Assembly: GCF_937952055.1 (NCBI RefSeq)
Contig: NZ_CALFYO010000008.1
Coordinates: forward strand, 62,001 to 126,000
Length of the DNA: 64,000 nucleotides
Source: an uncultured Piscinibacter sp.
GTDB taxonomy: Bacteria > Pseudomonadota > Gammaproteobacteria > Burkholderiales > Burkholderiaceae_C
Direction of reading: 5' to 3'
The position numbers and the translations under genes were made by a program. The first letter of the stretch is position 1. Every line of letters starts with the position of its first letter. Positions 18,167 through 24,934 of the stretch are shown piece after piece. The notes beneath the pieces are model-generated. The model saw only the letters and a list, made by a program, of their open reading frames with translations. It was not told where the DNA came from and made no database searches.

Positions 18167-19396
18167 TCACCACCAGGCCTCGACCTGCACGCCGTAGGTC
18201 ATGCCGTTCTTGTCCGGCGCGAACACGCCGCCGCCCAGGGCCCCGGCGTTGTCGTTCCACTTGGCGTAGGTGGCGAAGGCGCGGAAGGCCGGACGCGCCC
18301 AGAAGCCGCCGGACAGCGTGTATTGCGGCGCCACCGTCAGCTTGGCCAGCTTGGCCGTCTGATCGTTGACCTTGACTTGGTCAAACCCGCCTTCGACCGC
18401 GACGCTGAGGTTGGGCGTGAAGTTGTACTGCGGGCGGGCGCCGATGCTGAACCACTTCACCTTGTTGCCAGCGCCGTCCTTCACTTGCGAGTACACCACC
18501 GTGCCCATGCCCGACCAGCCGTTCTTCAGGTCGACGTACATCTGGTCGATGACGCGGAATTCCTTCCAGCCGTCGCGACCATCGTCGGCTGTCGAGTAGG
18601 TCGGGTTCCAGTCGCCGCCGGCGGCGTCGTCCGTGCCGTAGACGAAAGCCAACTTGTTGAAGCCGTTCAGGATGCCGCTCTGCGTGTGCTCGAGGAACAA
18701 CGCCCAGCCGGAGCCCTCGTTCGGCGCGGTCGGCGTCTTGTCGGCGGTGCTGCCGGTCACGTAGGCGAACTCGCCCTCGAGCTTGCCGTTCGGGTTGACG
18801 TCGATGTCGTAGAACCGCGCCGACAGGCGGCGCGTGCTCAACGTGTTGTTGCCGTTGCCGTTCTGGTGGTAGGCGAACGCCAGCTTGGCCGGACCGGTGT
18901 TGATGTCCTCGATGCCGGCACCCAGGCCGCTGTTGTTCCAGTAGAAGTAGTCGCTGATGTGGACGTCGTGGCGGTTGTAGTAGCGCTTGCCGATCCAGAT
19001 CTTGGCGTCTTCCATGGCTCCCTTGCCGAAGAAGCCACCGGCCTGGAAGAAGTTCTGCCGGCTGGCGATGGAGTACTTGTCACCCTCGACCGCTTCGAAG
19101 TCGCTCTGGCCGTTGTTCTCGATGGTGGCCAGCATGATGTTGTATTTGGCCCAAGGGCCATCGGACTTGCCGAACGGCGCCGACAGGGCCAGTTCACCGT
19201 AGGTCTCGCACTCGTTGCCGAGGCGGTACTTGGTGGGGGCGATCTGGAAGCACTTCTGGTCGCCGCCCTCGCTGGTGGTGCCCACGCCCGAGCGCAGGTA
19301 GCCGTGGAATTCCACGCCTTCGGCGTGCACCGCGGGAACGACAAAGGCGCTCGCCGCGGCAGCGGCGACGGCCAGTCTCTTGAACTTGTTGTGCAT
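18167..19396 (-). CDS. lamB: Maltoporin LamB
   Basis: Outer-membrane 18-strand porin selective for maltodextrins, 409 aa. Signal peptide MHNKFKRLAVAAAAASAFVVPAVHA, then GVEFHGYLRSGVGTTSEGGDQKCF, the LamB N-terminus including the loop Cys pair (KCF and NECET). Further family motifs are WIGKRYYNRHDVHISDYFYWNNSG and WALFLEHTQSG, and the protein ends in an aromatic residue (VQVEAWW), needed for BAM-dependent insertion. Shine-Dalgarno GAGGAG precedes the ATG. It is the first gene of the minus-strand maltodextrin operon, downstream of the operator region 19617-19799. Confidence 0.95.
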   Translation of the reverse strand: MHNKFKRLAVAAAAASAFVVPAVHAEGVEFHGYLRSGVGTTSEGGDQKCFQIAPTKYRLGNECETYGELALSAPFGKSDGPWAKYNIMLATIENNGQSDFEAVEGDKYSIASRQNFFQAGGFFGKGAMEDAKIWIGKRYYNRHDVHISDYFYWNNSGLGAGIEDINTGPAKLAFAYHQNGNGNNTLSTRRLSARFYDIDVNPNGKLEGEFAYVTGSTADKTPTAPNEGSGWALFLEHTQSGILNGFNKLAFVYGTDDAAGGDWNPTYSTADDGRDGWKEFRVIDQMYVDLKNGWSGMGTVVYSQVKDGAGNKVKWFSIGARPQYNFTPNLSVAVEGGFDQVKVNDQTAKLAKLTVAPQYTLSGGFWARPAFRAFATYAKWNDNAGALGGGVFAPDKNGMTYGVQVEAWW

Positions 19397-19501
19397 CGAC
19401 TTGACTCCTCAGAGGTTGTGCTTGGGGGGGACTGAAGCCGGGACTGCGCACCTCAGCGAGGGGTGCAGCTTCCGGTCGGGGAGAACGTGGGTCCGGCGGC
19501 G

Positions 19502-19534
19502 GGAAAACACGCGCCGCCCCTTGCGGGGCGGCGC
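19502..19534 (-). terminator. Terminator-like hairpin in the lamB leader
   Basis: A perfect 10-bp stem, GCGCCGCCCC (19511-19520) and GGGGCGGCGC (19525-19534) with a 4-nt loop, is followed on the minus strand by GTGTTTTCCC. It lies ~115 bp upstream of the lamB ATG and ~125 bp downstream of the candidate promoter. It could be a leader attenuator, or the mark of a second lamB promoter nearer the gene. The U-tract is short, so termination would be partial. Confidence 0.45.
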
Positions 19535-19616
19535 CAACTCGCTCTTCCGGGAAATCGGTGGACGTGAATGGGCGGCAGGAGTCGACAGGTGGGTCGTGCG
19601 GCGCGCTTCACGGCAA

Positions 19617-19629
19617 GTAGTGCGACTAC
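19617..19629. promoter_or_regulatory. Operator copy 1, GTAGT-GCG-ACTAC
   Basis: A perfect 5-bp palindrome with a 3-bp centre. It lies 31-48 bp past the candidate lamB -10 element, so a bound protein could block elongation into lamB. Centre-to-centre distance to copy 2 is 49 bp. Confidence 0.7.
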
Positions 19630-19659
19630 AGGACATCGCGTAGTTTCAAAGCAGGCCGG

Positions 19660-19688
19660 ACTTTAGTAGTGAGACTACAGGGGGTGAA
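19660..19688 (-). promoter_or_regulatory. Candidate lamB promoter
   Basis: On the minus strand TTCACC (19688-19683) and TAAAGT (19665-19660) are separated by exactly 17 bp. The spacer contains the whole of operator copy 2, the usual geometry of repression by steric hindrance. Element match is moderate, and the resulting leader would be ~255 nt. Confidence 0.45.
19666..19678. promoter_or_regulatory. Operator copy 2, GTAGT-GAG-ACTAC
   Basis: The second perfect copy of the palindrome, immediately beside the candidate lamB -10 element. The Glk-RpiR protein at the end of the lamB operon is the most obvious candidate to bind it; a regulator encoded elsewhere is possible. Confidence 0.7.
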
Positions 19689-19773
19689 CGAGGGTTTGCA
19701 CCAGTGTTGTAGATACGCTCAAAGCGATTCATGCGGCACGAAGGAGCGTCGCGCGACAAGGTTCTTCTCTTCA

Positions 19774-19802
19774 TTGTCTTGCGTGAGTAGTTTGGCTACA
19801 TT
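19774..19802 (+). promoter_or_regulatory. Candidate glk promoter
   Basis: TTGTCT (19774-19779) and TACATT (19797-19802) with a 17-bp spacer, ~85-90 bp ahead of the glk start. Operator copy 3 covers the spacer and the first bases of the -10 element. Confidence 0.6.
19787..19799. promoter_or_regulatory. Operator copy 3, GTAGT-TTG-GCTAC
   Basis: Third copy of the palindrome with one G:T departure in the inner arm position. It overlaps the -10 element of the candidate glk promoter. Centre-to-centre distance to copy 2 is 121 bp, so looping between the two promoters is possible. Confidence 0.65.
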
Positions 19803-19891
19803 CCGAGTTCCCTCGATGCTGGGCGACGGGTGGTGCCACCGGCGCGAAGCTTGCTCAATGCTTCTCGGAAGAACCCGCGACACGACGAGTG

Positions 19892-20884
19892 ATGACCATG
19901 GCCTTGCACGACGACCCGAACCTCACCCATCCGCGATTGCTCGGCGACATCGGCGGCACCAACGCGCGCTTTGCCTGGCTGGCCGCGCCGGGCGAAGCGC
20001 CCGGCAGGATTGCCAGCTACCGCTGCGCCGAACATGCCTCGCTGCAGGACGCCATGCAGCACTACCTGGACCAGCACGCGCTGCCGTCGCCAAAGTGGTG
20101 CGCCATCGGCATTGCGAACCCGGTGCTGGGTGATCTGGTGCGCATGACCAACCACGACTGGTCGTTTTCGATCGGCGAGGTCAAGGCGCGATTCGGCATG
20201 GAGCGCTTCCTGGTGCTCAACGACTTCACCGCGCTGGCGTTGGCGCTGCCGGCGCTGTCGGCGAGCGACCGGCGTCAGGTGGGGCCTGGCGAGCCTGCGG
20301 CCCAGGCGCCGATCGGGCTGCTCGGTCCCGGCACCGGACTGGGGGTGTCAGGGCTGTTGCCGGCACACGGCGGGCGCAGTGCGATTCCGATCAACGGGGA
20401 GGGCGGCCACGTCACCCTGGCGGCAACCGAGCCCCTGGAGGATGCGGTGATCGGGCACCTGCGCAGCCGCTTCGGCCACGCCTCGGCGGAGCGTGCCCTG
20501 TCCGGCCCGGGACTGATCAACCTCTACGTCGCGCTGTGCGAGATCGACGGCGCGGTGCCTCAGGCGCTCGATGCGGTGGAGATCACGCGCCTGTCCGGGC
20601 CCGGCGGCGACGCCCGCTGTGCGCAGGCGGTTGAACTGTTCTTCTCCTTCCTCGGCACCGTGGCCGGCAACCTGGCCCTGTCGCTGGGGGCGCGCGGTGG
20701 CATGTACATTGGCGGCGGCATCGTCCCGCGCCTCGGCGACCGCATCGATCGATCCTCGTTCCGCGAGCGTTTCGAGGCGAAGGGGAGATTCCGCGACTAC
20801 CTGCGCGGCATCCCGACCTACGTCGTGCAGGCGAGCACATCGCCGGCGCTGCTCGGTGCGGCGCGGGCGCTTGAAGACCTTTGA
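19892..20884 (+). CDS. glk: Glucokinase
   Basis: Phosphorylates glucose with ATP to glucose-6-phosphate in the cytoplasm. About 330 aa, E. coli Glk family. The motifs degraded in the RpiR fusion are intact here: phosphate loop LLGDIGGTNARF, catalytic Asp in LVLNDFTALAL, GPGTGLGVSGLL, INGEGGHVTL and SAERALSGPGLINLY. The start is uncertain: GTG 19889, ATG 19892 and ATG 19898 are adjacent in frame and no strong Shine-Dalgarno is visible. I use 19892. Divergent from the maltodextrin operon, whose glucose it would phosphorylate, and preceded by operator copy 3. Confidence 0.95.
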   Translation: MTMALHDDPNLTHPRLLGDIGGTNARFAWLAAPGEAPGRIASYRCAEHASLQDAMQHYLDQHALPSPKWCAIGIANPVLGDLVRMTNHDWSFSIGEVKARFGMERFLVLNDFTALALALPALSASDRRQVGPGEPAAQAPIGLLGPGTGLGVSGLLPAHGGRSAIPINGEGGHVTLAATEPLEDAVIGHLRSRFGHASAERALSGPGLINLYVALCEIDGAVPQALDAVEITRLSGPGGDARCAQAVELFFSFLGTVAGNLALSLGARGGMYIGGGIVPRLGDRIDRSSFRERFEAKGRFRDYLRGIPTYVVQASTSPALLGAARALEDL

Positions 20885-20927
20885 CCACAACGTCCGGCCC
20901 GGTGCCGGCATCACCGGAGACGCTCTC

Positions 20928-21800
20928 GTGACCTCTGCCCCGCGCTGGATTGCGCCTGCGATCCTCTGCGCCAGTGCGACGCTGGCGATCCCCTCGGCTC
21001 ATGCCGCCTGGACGGACTTCCTGTTCGGCGCGAAGAAGAGTCAGCCGGACAAGCCGGCCGAAGCGTCGAGCCAGCGTGTCTGGCGCATCGGCGAGTTCAC
21101 CGCCATCCAGCGCGCCGAACGCGAAGCCGGCGCGCCGGCCAGCCAGCACCCGGCGCGTTTCGCGCCGGAAACGATCCGCCAGTTGCTCGCGCCGGTACGG
21201 CTGGTGACCAGCAGGGGCACGCAACCGTTGTTCGCGCCCGACGAGCTGAACGACCTGATCGAGCCCTTGTCCGAAGCACTGGCCTCGGTCGGTCCGGACG
21301 AAGATCTGCTGCTGCTGAGCACGCACCGGCGCGGCGAGGGCGTGCTGCGCGCGCCGCTGGGCCTGACCGCGCGGCTGTTCGTGCATGGCGATGCGCTGCA
21401 TCTGATCGTGCACGAGGCGAGGCGGGATTTCGTCGATGCCTACATCGGTTCGCGCATCACGCCGACCTTCACCTTCGGTTCGCGCAACAAGCCGGGGCTG
21501 GCTTCTGTGCAGGATCCGTCCGCCGCGCAGCGGCGCGCCGACTGGCTGGCGATTCCGCTCAACCGCGCCCCGGCGCCCGCCGTGGCACCGCCCCCCGTCG
21601 TGCTGCCTGCCGCGGCACCCGCCGTGCCCCCGCAGCAGCTGGCGCCGGCCGCGCCGCCCGCCCCGCCACGGCCGGCCGCACCGGCCTCGGCCGACGAGAT
21701 CGAGCAGCGCCTGCTCACGCTCAAGCGCCTGCGCGAGCGCGGGTTGATCAGCGAGGAGGAGTATCAGCAGAAGCGCCGGGAGATCCTCCAGGCGCTGTGA
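20928..21800 (+). CDS. Exported protein with C-terminal SHOCT-like domain
   Basis: 290 aa starting at GTG 20928, chosen because GGAGA lies ~12 bp upstream and a signal peptide follows at once (WIAPAILCASATLAIPSAHA-AWT). An open frame extends back into glk but is only its shadow. The body (about 40-210) is a globular region I do not recognise, including LLLLSTHRRGEGVL and LIVHEARRDFVDAYIGSR. It is followed by a Pro/Ala linker (about 215-255) and a C-terminal SHOCT-type helix pair (EIEQRLLTLKRLRERGLISEEEY...). SHOCT pieces are thought to mediate oligomerisation. 43 bp after glk; cotranscription is possible but no functional link is evident. Confidence 0.78.
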   Translation: MTSAPRWIAPAILCASATLAIPSAHAAWTDFLFGAKKSQPDKPAEASSQRVWRIGEFTAIQRAEREAGAPASQHPARFAPETIRQLLAPVRLVTSRGTQPLFAPDELNDLIEPLSEALASVGPDEDLLLLSTHRRGEGVLRAPLGLTARLFVHGDALHLIVHEARRDFVDAYIGSRITPTFTFGSRNKPGLASVQDPSAAQRRADWLAIPLNRAPAPAVAPPPVVLPAAAPAVPPQQLAPAAPPAPPRPAAPASADEIEQRLLTLKRLRERGLISEEEYQQKRREILQAL

Positions 21801-21828
21801 GCGGTGGCGGCCGCCAACGGGCGACGGT

Positions 21829-22614
21829 TCAGGCGTCGCCCGAGCCGGCCATCACCTGGCTGAAGCCGCCGTCCACGTAGGTGATCTCGGCGCTGATGCC
21901 AGAGGCCAAGTCCGACAGCAGGAAGGCGGCGGCATTGCCGACGTCCTCGATCGTCACCGCGCGGCGGATCGGCGCCATCGCGGCAAAGTCGGTCAGCAGC
22001 TTGCCGAAGTCCTTGATGCCCGAGGCGGCGAGCGTCTTGATCGGGCCGGCCGAGATGCCGTTGACGCGGATGCCGCGCCCGCCCAGGCTGTGCGCCAGGT
22101 AGCGCACGCTCGACTCCAGCGAGGCCTTGGCCAGGCCCATGGTGTTGTAGTTGGGCACGTAGCGCACCGCGCCGAGGTAGCTCAGCGTCAGCAGCGACGC
22201 ACCCGTACGCAGCCGCGGCAGCGCCGCCTTGGCCATCGCCGGGAAGCTGTAGGCCGAGATGTCGTGGGCGATGCGGAAGTTCTCGCGCGTCAGGCCATCG
22301 AGGAAGTCACCGCCGATCGCCTCGCGGGGCGCGAAGCCGATCGAGTGCACGAAGCCGTCGAAATCCGGCCAGCGCTCGCCGAGCTGCGCGAACAGCGCGT
22401 CGATCTGCGCATCATCGGCGACATCGCAGTCGAAGGTCAGCGTGGAGCCGAACTCGGCAGCGAATTCGGCGATGCGCTCCTTGAAACGCTCGCCCTGGTA
22501 GCTGAAGGCCAGTTCCGCGCCTTCACGGTGGCAGGCGCGGGCGATGCCGTAGGCGATCGAACGGTTGTTCAGCAGGCCGGTGATCAGGAGGCGCTTGCCG
22601 GCAAGAAAGCCCAT
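21829..22614 (-). CDS. fabI: Enoyl-[acyl-carrier-protein] reductase (NADH)
   Basis: Last reductive step of each fatty-acid elongation cycle, the triclosan target. 261-aa short-chain dehydrogenase fold with the FabI-specific N-terminal ITGLLNNRSIAYGIA nucleotide loop. The catalytic triad is Y146 (LSYLG), Y156 and K163 (YNTMGLAK), the same numbering as E. coli FabI. The family terminal segments RRAVTIEDVGNAAAFLLSDLASGI and EITYVDGGF are present. A single gene divergent from rimP. Product SHxxGF motif (HSIGFAPRE) is present. Confidence 0.96.
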   Translation of the reverse strand: MGFLAGKRLLITGLLNNRSIAYGIARACHREGAELAFSYQGERFKERIAEFAAEFGSTLTFDCDVADDAQIDALFAQLGERWPDFDGFVHSIGFAPREAIGGDFLDGLTRENFRIAHDISAYSFPAMAKAALPRLRTGASLLTLSYLGAVRYVPNYNTMGLAKASLESSVRYLAHSLGGRGIRVNGISAGPIKTLAASGIKDFGKLLTDFAAMAPIRRAVTIEDVGNAAAFLLSDLASGISAEITYVDGGFSQVMAGSGDA

Positions 22615-22703
22615 GGAGTCTCCGCGCGGTGGGTTGTGGATGGAAGGGGTCGGATTTTGGCATGGCCGACCTGCCCGGCATGGGCTCTTGACAGTCGCTT
22701 GGC

Positions 22704-22732
22704 TTGCCTGTAATCCGGAGGCACGCTACAAT
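22704..22732 (+). promoter_or_regulatory. Promoter of the rimP-nusA-infB operon
   Basis: TTGCCT (22704-22709), 17-bp spacer, TACAAT (22727-22732), a good sigma-70 match in otherwise GC-rich sequence. It gives a leader of about 105 nt before the rimP GTG and places the terminator-like hairpin inside that leader. Confidence 0.65.
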
Positions 22733-22755
22733 CTGCCGTTTTCGAGAAAGCTGCG

Positions 22756-22784
22756 TGGGCGGATTCTTCCAGCCCATTTTTTTT
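22756..22784 (+). terminator. Leader attenuator upstream of rimP-nusA-infB
   Basis: TGGGC (22756-22760) pairs with GCCCA (22772-22776), extended by GGA/TCC inside, and is followed at once by eight T residues (22777-22784). This is a complete intrinsic terminator structure on the plus strand, yet no plus-strand gene ends before it (fabI runs the other way). It therefore lies in the untranslated leader, where NusA could control its own synthesis by affecting termination. Confidence 0.65.
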
Positions 22785-22845
22785 GCTCGAACGTTTTTTG
22801 GCTGTTGAGAGAACCGCGACATCCTTGGCAAAGGTTGATGACCCT

Positions 22846-23400
22846 GTGACGAGTTGGCAGAGCGCCGTCGAACGCACCGTGACCGGTCTGGGCTATGAGC
22901 TCGTGGACACCGACCGCAGTGCCGGGGGCTTGCTGCGCGTCTACATTGATCGCGTCGCCGGAGATCCGAACGGTGAGTTCATCACCGTCGACGACTGCGA
23001 GAAGGTCACGCGGCAACTGCAGCACGTGCTCGAGGTCGAGAATTGCGCCTACGCGCGGCTCGAGGTCTCGTCGCCCGGGCTCGATCGCCCGCTGAAGAAG
23101 CCCGCGGACTACGCCCGCTTCGCCGGCTCGGCGGTCGAGTTGACGCTGAAGCAGGCCTTCCAGGGGCGCAAGAAGTACAGCGGCGTGCTGCAGGCCTGGC
23201 AGGACGGGGAGGCCACCGGCTGGCGCATCGTCTTCAACGACGGCAAGACGGATCAGGCACTGGATTTTTCACTCGACGAAGTGCGCGAGGCCCGGCTGGT
23301 GCCGGTGGTCGACTTCAAGGGGCGCCGTGTCGCGCCCGCTGAAGCGCCCGCCGATGCAGCCGCGCCCGGACAAGAGGTTGACGGAGGTCGTGAGCGATGA
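22846..23400 (+). CDS. rimP: Ribosome maturation factor RimP
   Basis: Assists late 30S subunit maturation in the cytoplasm. 184 aa from GTG 22846, chosen because the protein then starts VTSWQSAVERTVTGLGYELVDTD, matching RimP N-termini. The longer frame back to 22783 would begin inside the terminator T-run. Core motifs: LLRVYIDR, ITVDDCEKVTRQLQHVLEVE, YARLEVSSPGLDRPLKKPADYARFAG. AAGG lies 12-15 bp upstream. Its TGA overlaps the nusA ATG by 4 bp, so the two are translationally coupled, as in most proteobacteria. Confidence 0.92.
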   Translation: MTSWQSAVERTVTGLGYELVDTDRSAGGLLRVYIDRVAGDPNGEFITVDDCEKVTRQLQHVLEVENCAYARLEVSSPGLDRPLKKPADYARFAGSAVELTLKQAFQGRKKYSGVLQAWQDGEATGWRIVFNDGKTDQALDFSLDEVREARLVPVVDFKGRRVAPAEAPADAAAPGQEVDGGRER

Positions 23401-24887
23401 ACCGCGAATTGTTGATGCTGGTGGACGCCATCTCGCGCGAGAAGAGCGTGGATCGCGAGGTGGTGTTCGGTGCGGTGGAGGCCGCGCTCGCCTCGGCGTC
23501 GAAGAAGCTGCACGGCGGCGAAGTCGACATGCGCGTGTCGGTGGACCGCGAGAGCGGCGAGTACGAGACCTTCCGCCGCTGGCATGTGGTGCCCGATGAG
23601 GCCGGCCTGCAACTGCCCGACTCCGAGATCCTGCTGTTCGAGGCCAAGGAACAGATCCCGGACATCGAGGTCGACGACTACATCGAGGAGCCGGTCGAGT
23701 CGGTGTCGATCGGCCGCATCGGCGCGCAAGCAGCCAAGCAGGTGATCCTGCAGAAGATCCGCGATGCCGAGCGCGAGCAACTGCTCAACGACTTCCTGTC
23801 GCGCGGCGACAAGATCTTCGTCGGCACCGTCAAGCGCCTGGACAAGGGCGACATCGTGGTCGAGTCCGGTCGCGTCGAAGGGCGCCTGCGCCGCAGCGAA
23901 ATGATCCCGAAGGAGAACCTGCGCAGCGGTGACCGAGTTCGCGCCTTCATCCTCGAGGTCGACCCGACGCTGCGCGGGCCGCAGATCATCCTGTCGCGTT
24001 CGGCGCCGGGCTTCATGATCGAGCTGTTCCGCCAGGAGGTGCCGGAGATCGAGCAAGGGCTGCTGGAGATCAAGAGCTGCGCCCGGGATCCCGGCTCGCG
24101 CGCCAAGATCGCCGTCGTCTCGCACGATCGGCGCGTCGACCCGATCGGCACCTGCGTCGGCGTGCGCGGCTCGCGCGTCACGGCGGTGACCAACGAGCTG
24201 GCTGGCGAGCGCGTCGACATCGTGCTGTGGTCCGAGGACCCGGCGCAGTTCGTCATCGGCGCGCTGGCGCCGGCCAACGTGCAGTCGATCGTCGTCGACG
24301 AGGAACGTCACGCGATGGACGTGGTGGTGGACGAGGAGAACCTGGCCATCGCCATCGGCCGCGGCGGCCAGAACGTGCGCCTGGCCTCCGAGCTGACCGG
24401 CTGGCGCATCAACATCATGACCGCCGAGGAGTCCGCCTCCAAGCAAGCGGCCGAGACCGACCAGATCCGCAAGCTCTTCGTCGAGAAGCTCGACGTCGAC
24501 GAGGAGGTCGCCGACATCCTCATCGCCGAGGGCTTCACCAGCCTGGAAGAAGTCGCCTACGTCCCGATGCAGGAGATGCTCGAGATCGAGAGCTTCGACG
24601 AGGACACCGTCAGCGAGCTGCGCACCCGCGCCAAGGATGCGCTGCTGACGATGGAGATCGCCCGTGAGGAGCGGGTCGACGAGGTGTCGCAGGACCTGCG
24701 TGACCTCGAATTCGACGGCAAGGGCCTGATGCCCGAACTGATCGCCAAGCTCGCCGATGGCGGCATCCACACCCGCGACGACCTGGCGGACCTCGCCGTC
24801 GACGAGTTGACCGAGATGACCGGCATCGACGACGCGCAGGCCAAGGCACTCATCATGAAGGCGCGTGAACACTGGTTCACCGCCTGA
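23397..24887 (+). CDS. nusA: Transcription termination/antitermination factor NusA
   Basis: 496 aa. Binds RNA polymerase and nascent RNA, modulating pausing, termination and antitermination. Domains in order: N-terminal RNAP-binding domain (1-~130), S1 domain (about 135-200, RVEGRLRRSEMIPKE), KH1 and KH2 (about 210-345, VDPIGTCVGVRGSRVTAV and LAIAIGRGGQNVRLASELTGW). Two C-terminal acidic AR repeats follow (about 365-496), the ones that bind alpha-CTD or N proteins in enterobacteria. Second gene of the rimP-nusA-infB operon. Confidence 0.97.
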   Translation: MNRELLMLVDAISREKSVDREVVFGAVEAALASASKKLHGGEVDMRVSVDRESGEYETFRRWHVVPDEAGLQLPDSEILLFEAKEQIPDIEVDDYIEEPVESVSIGRIGAQAAKQVILQKIRDAEREQLLNDFLSRGDKIFVGTVKRLDKGDIVVESGRVEGRLRRSEMIPKENLRSGDRVRAFILEVDPTLRGPQIILSRSAPGFMIELFRQEVPEIEQGLLEIKSCARDPGSRAKIAVVSHDRRVDPIGTCVGVRGSRVTAVTNELAGERVDIVLWSEDPAQFVIGALAPANVQSIVVDEERHAMDVVVDEENLAIAIGRGGQNVRLASELTGWRINIMTAEESASKQAAETDQIRKLFVEKLDVDEEVADILIAEGFTSLEEVAYVPMQEMLEIESFDEDTVSELRTRAKDALLTMEIAREERVDEVSQDLRDLEFDGKGLMPELIAKLADGGIHTRDDLADLAVDELTEMTGIDDAQAKALIMKAREHWFTA

Positions 24888-24934
24888 TCGAGACGCGCCG
24901 ACACGACAGAGCTAGACCAAGCAAGGATTCAACA

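Larger units (their letters stand above)
19397..19891. promoter_or_regulatory. Divergent lamB/glk control region
   Basis: A 495-bp stretch without a supported gene, separating the lamB operon (minus) from glk (plus). It holds three copies of a 13-bp palindrome, two candidate promoters and a leader hairpin, each listed separately. It is locally less GC-rich than surrounding genes. Short open frames in it show no ribosome sites or domains. Confidence 0.8.

Noticed and set aside
22688..22732. TTGACA paired with TACAAT as the rimP promoter
   Set aside because: The two hexamers are 33 bp apart; TTGCCT at 22704 gives the correct 17-bp spacer with the same -10.
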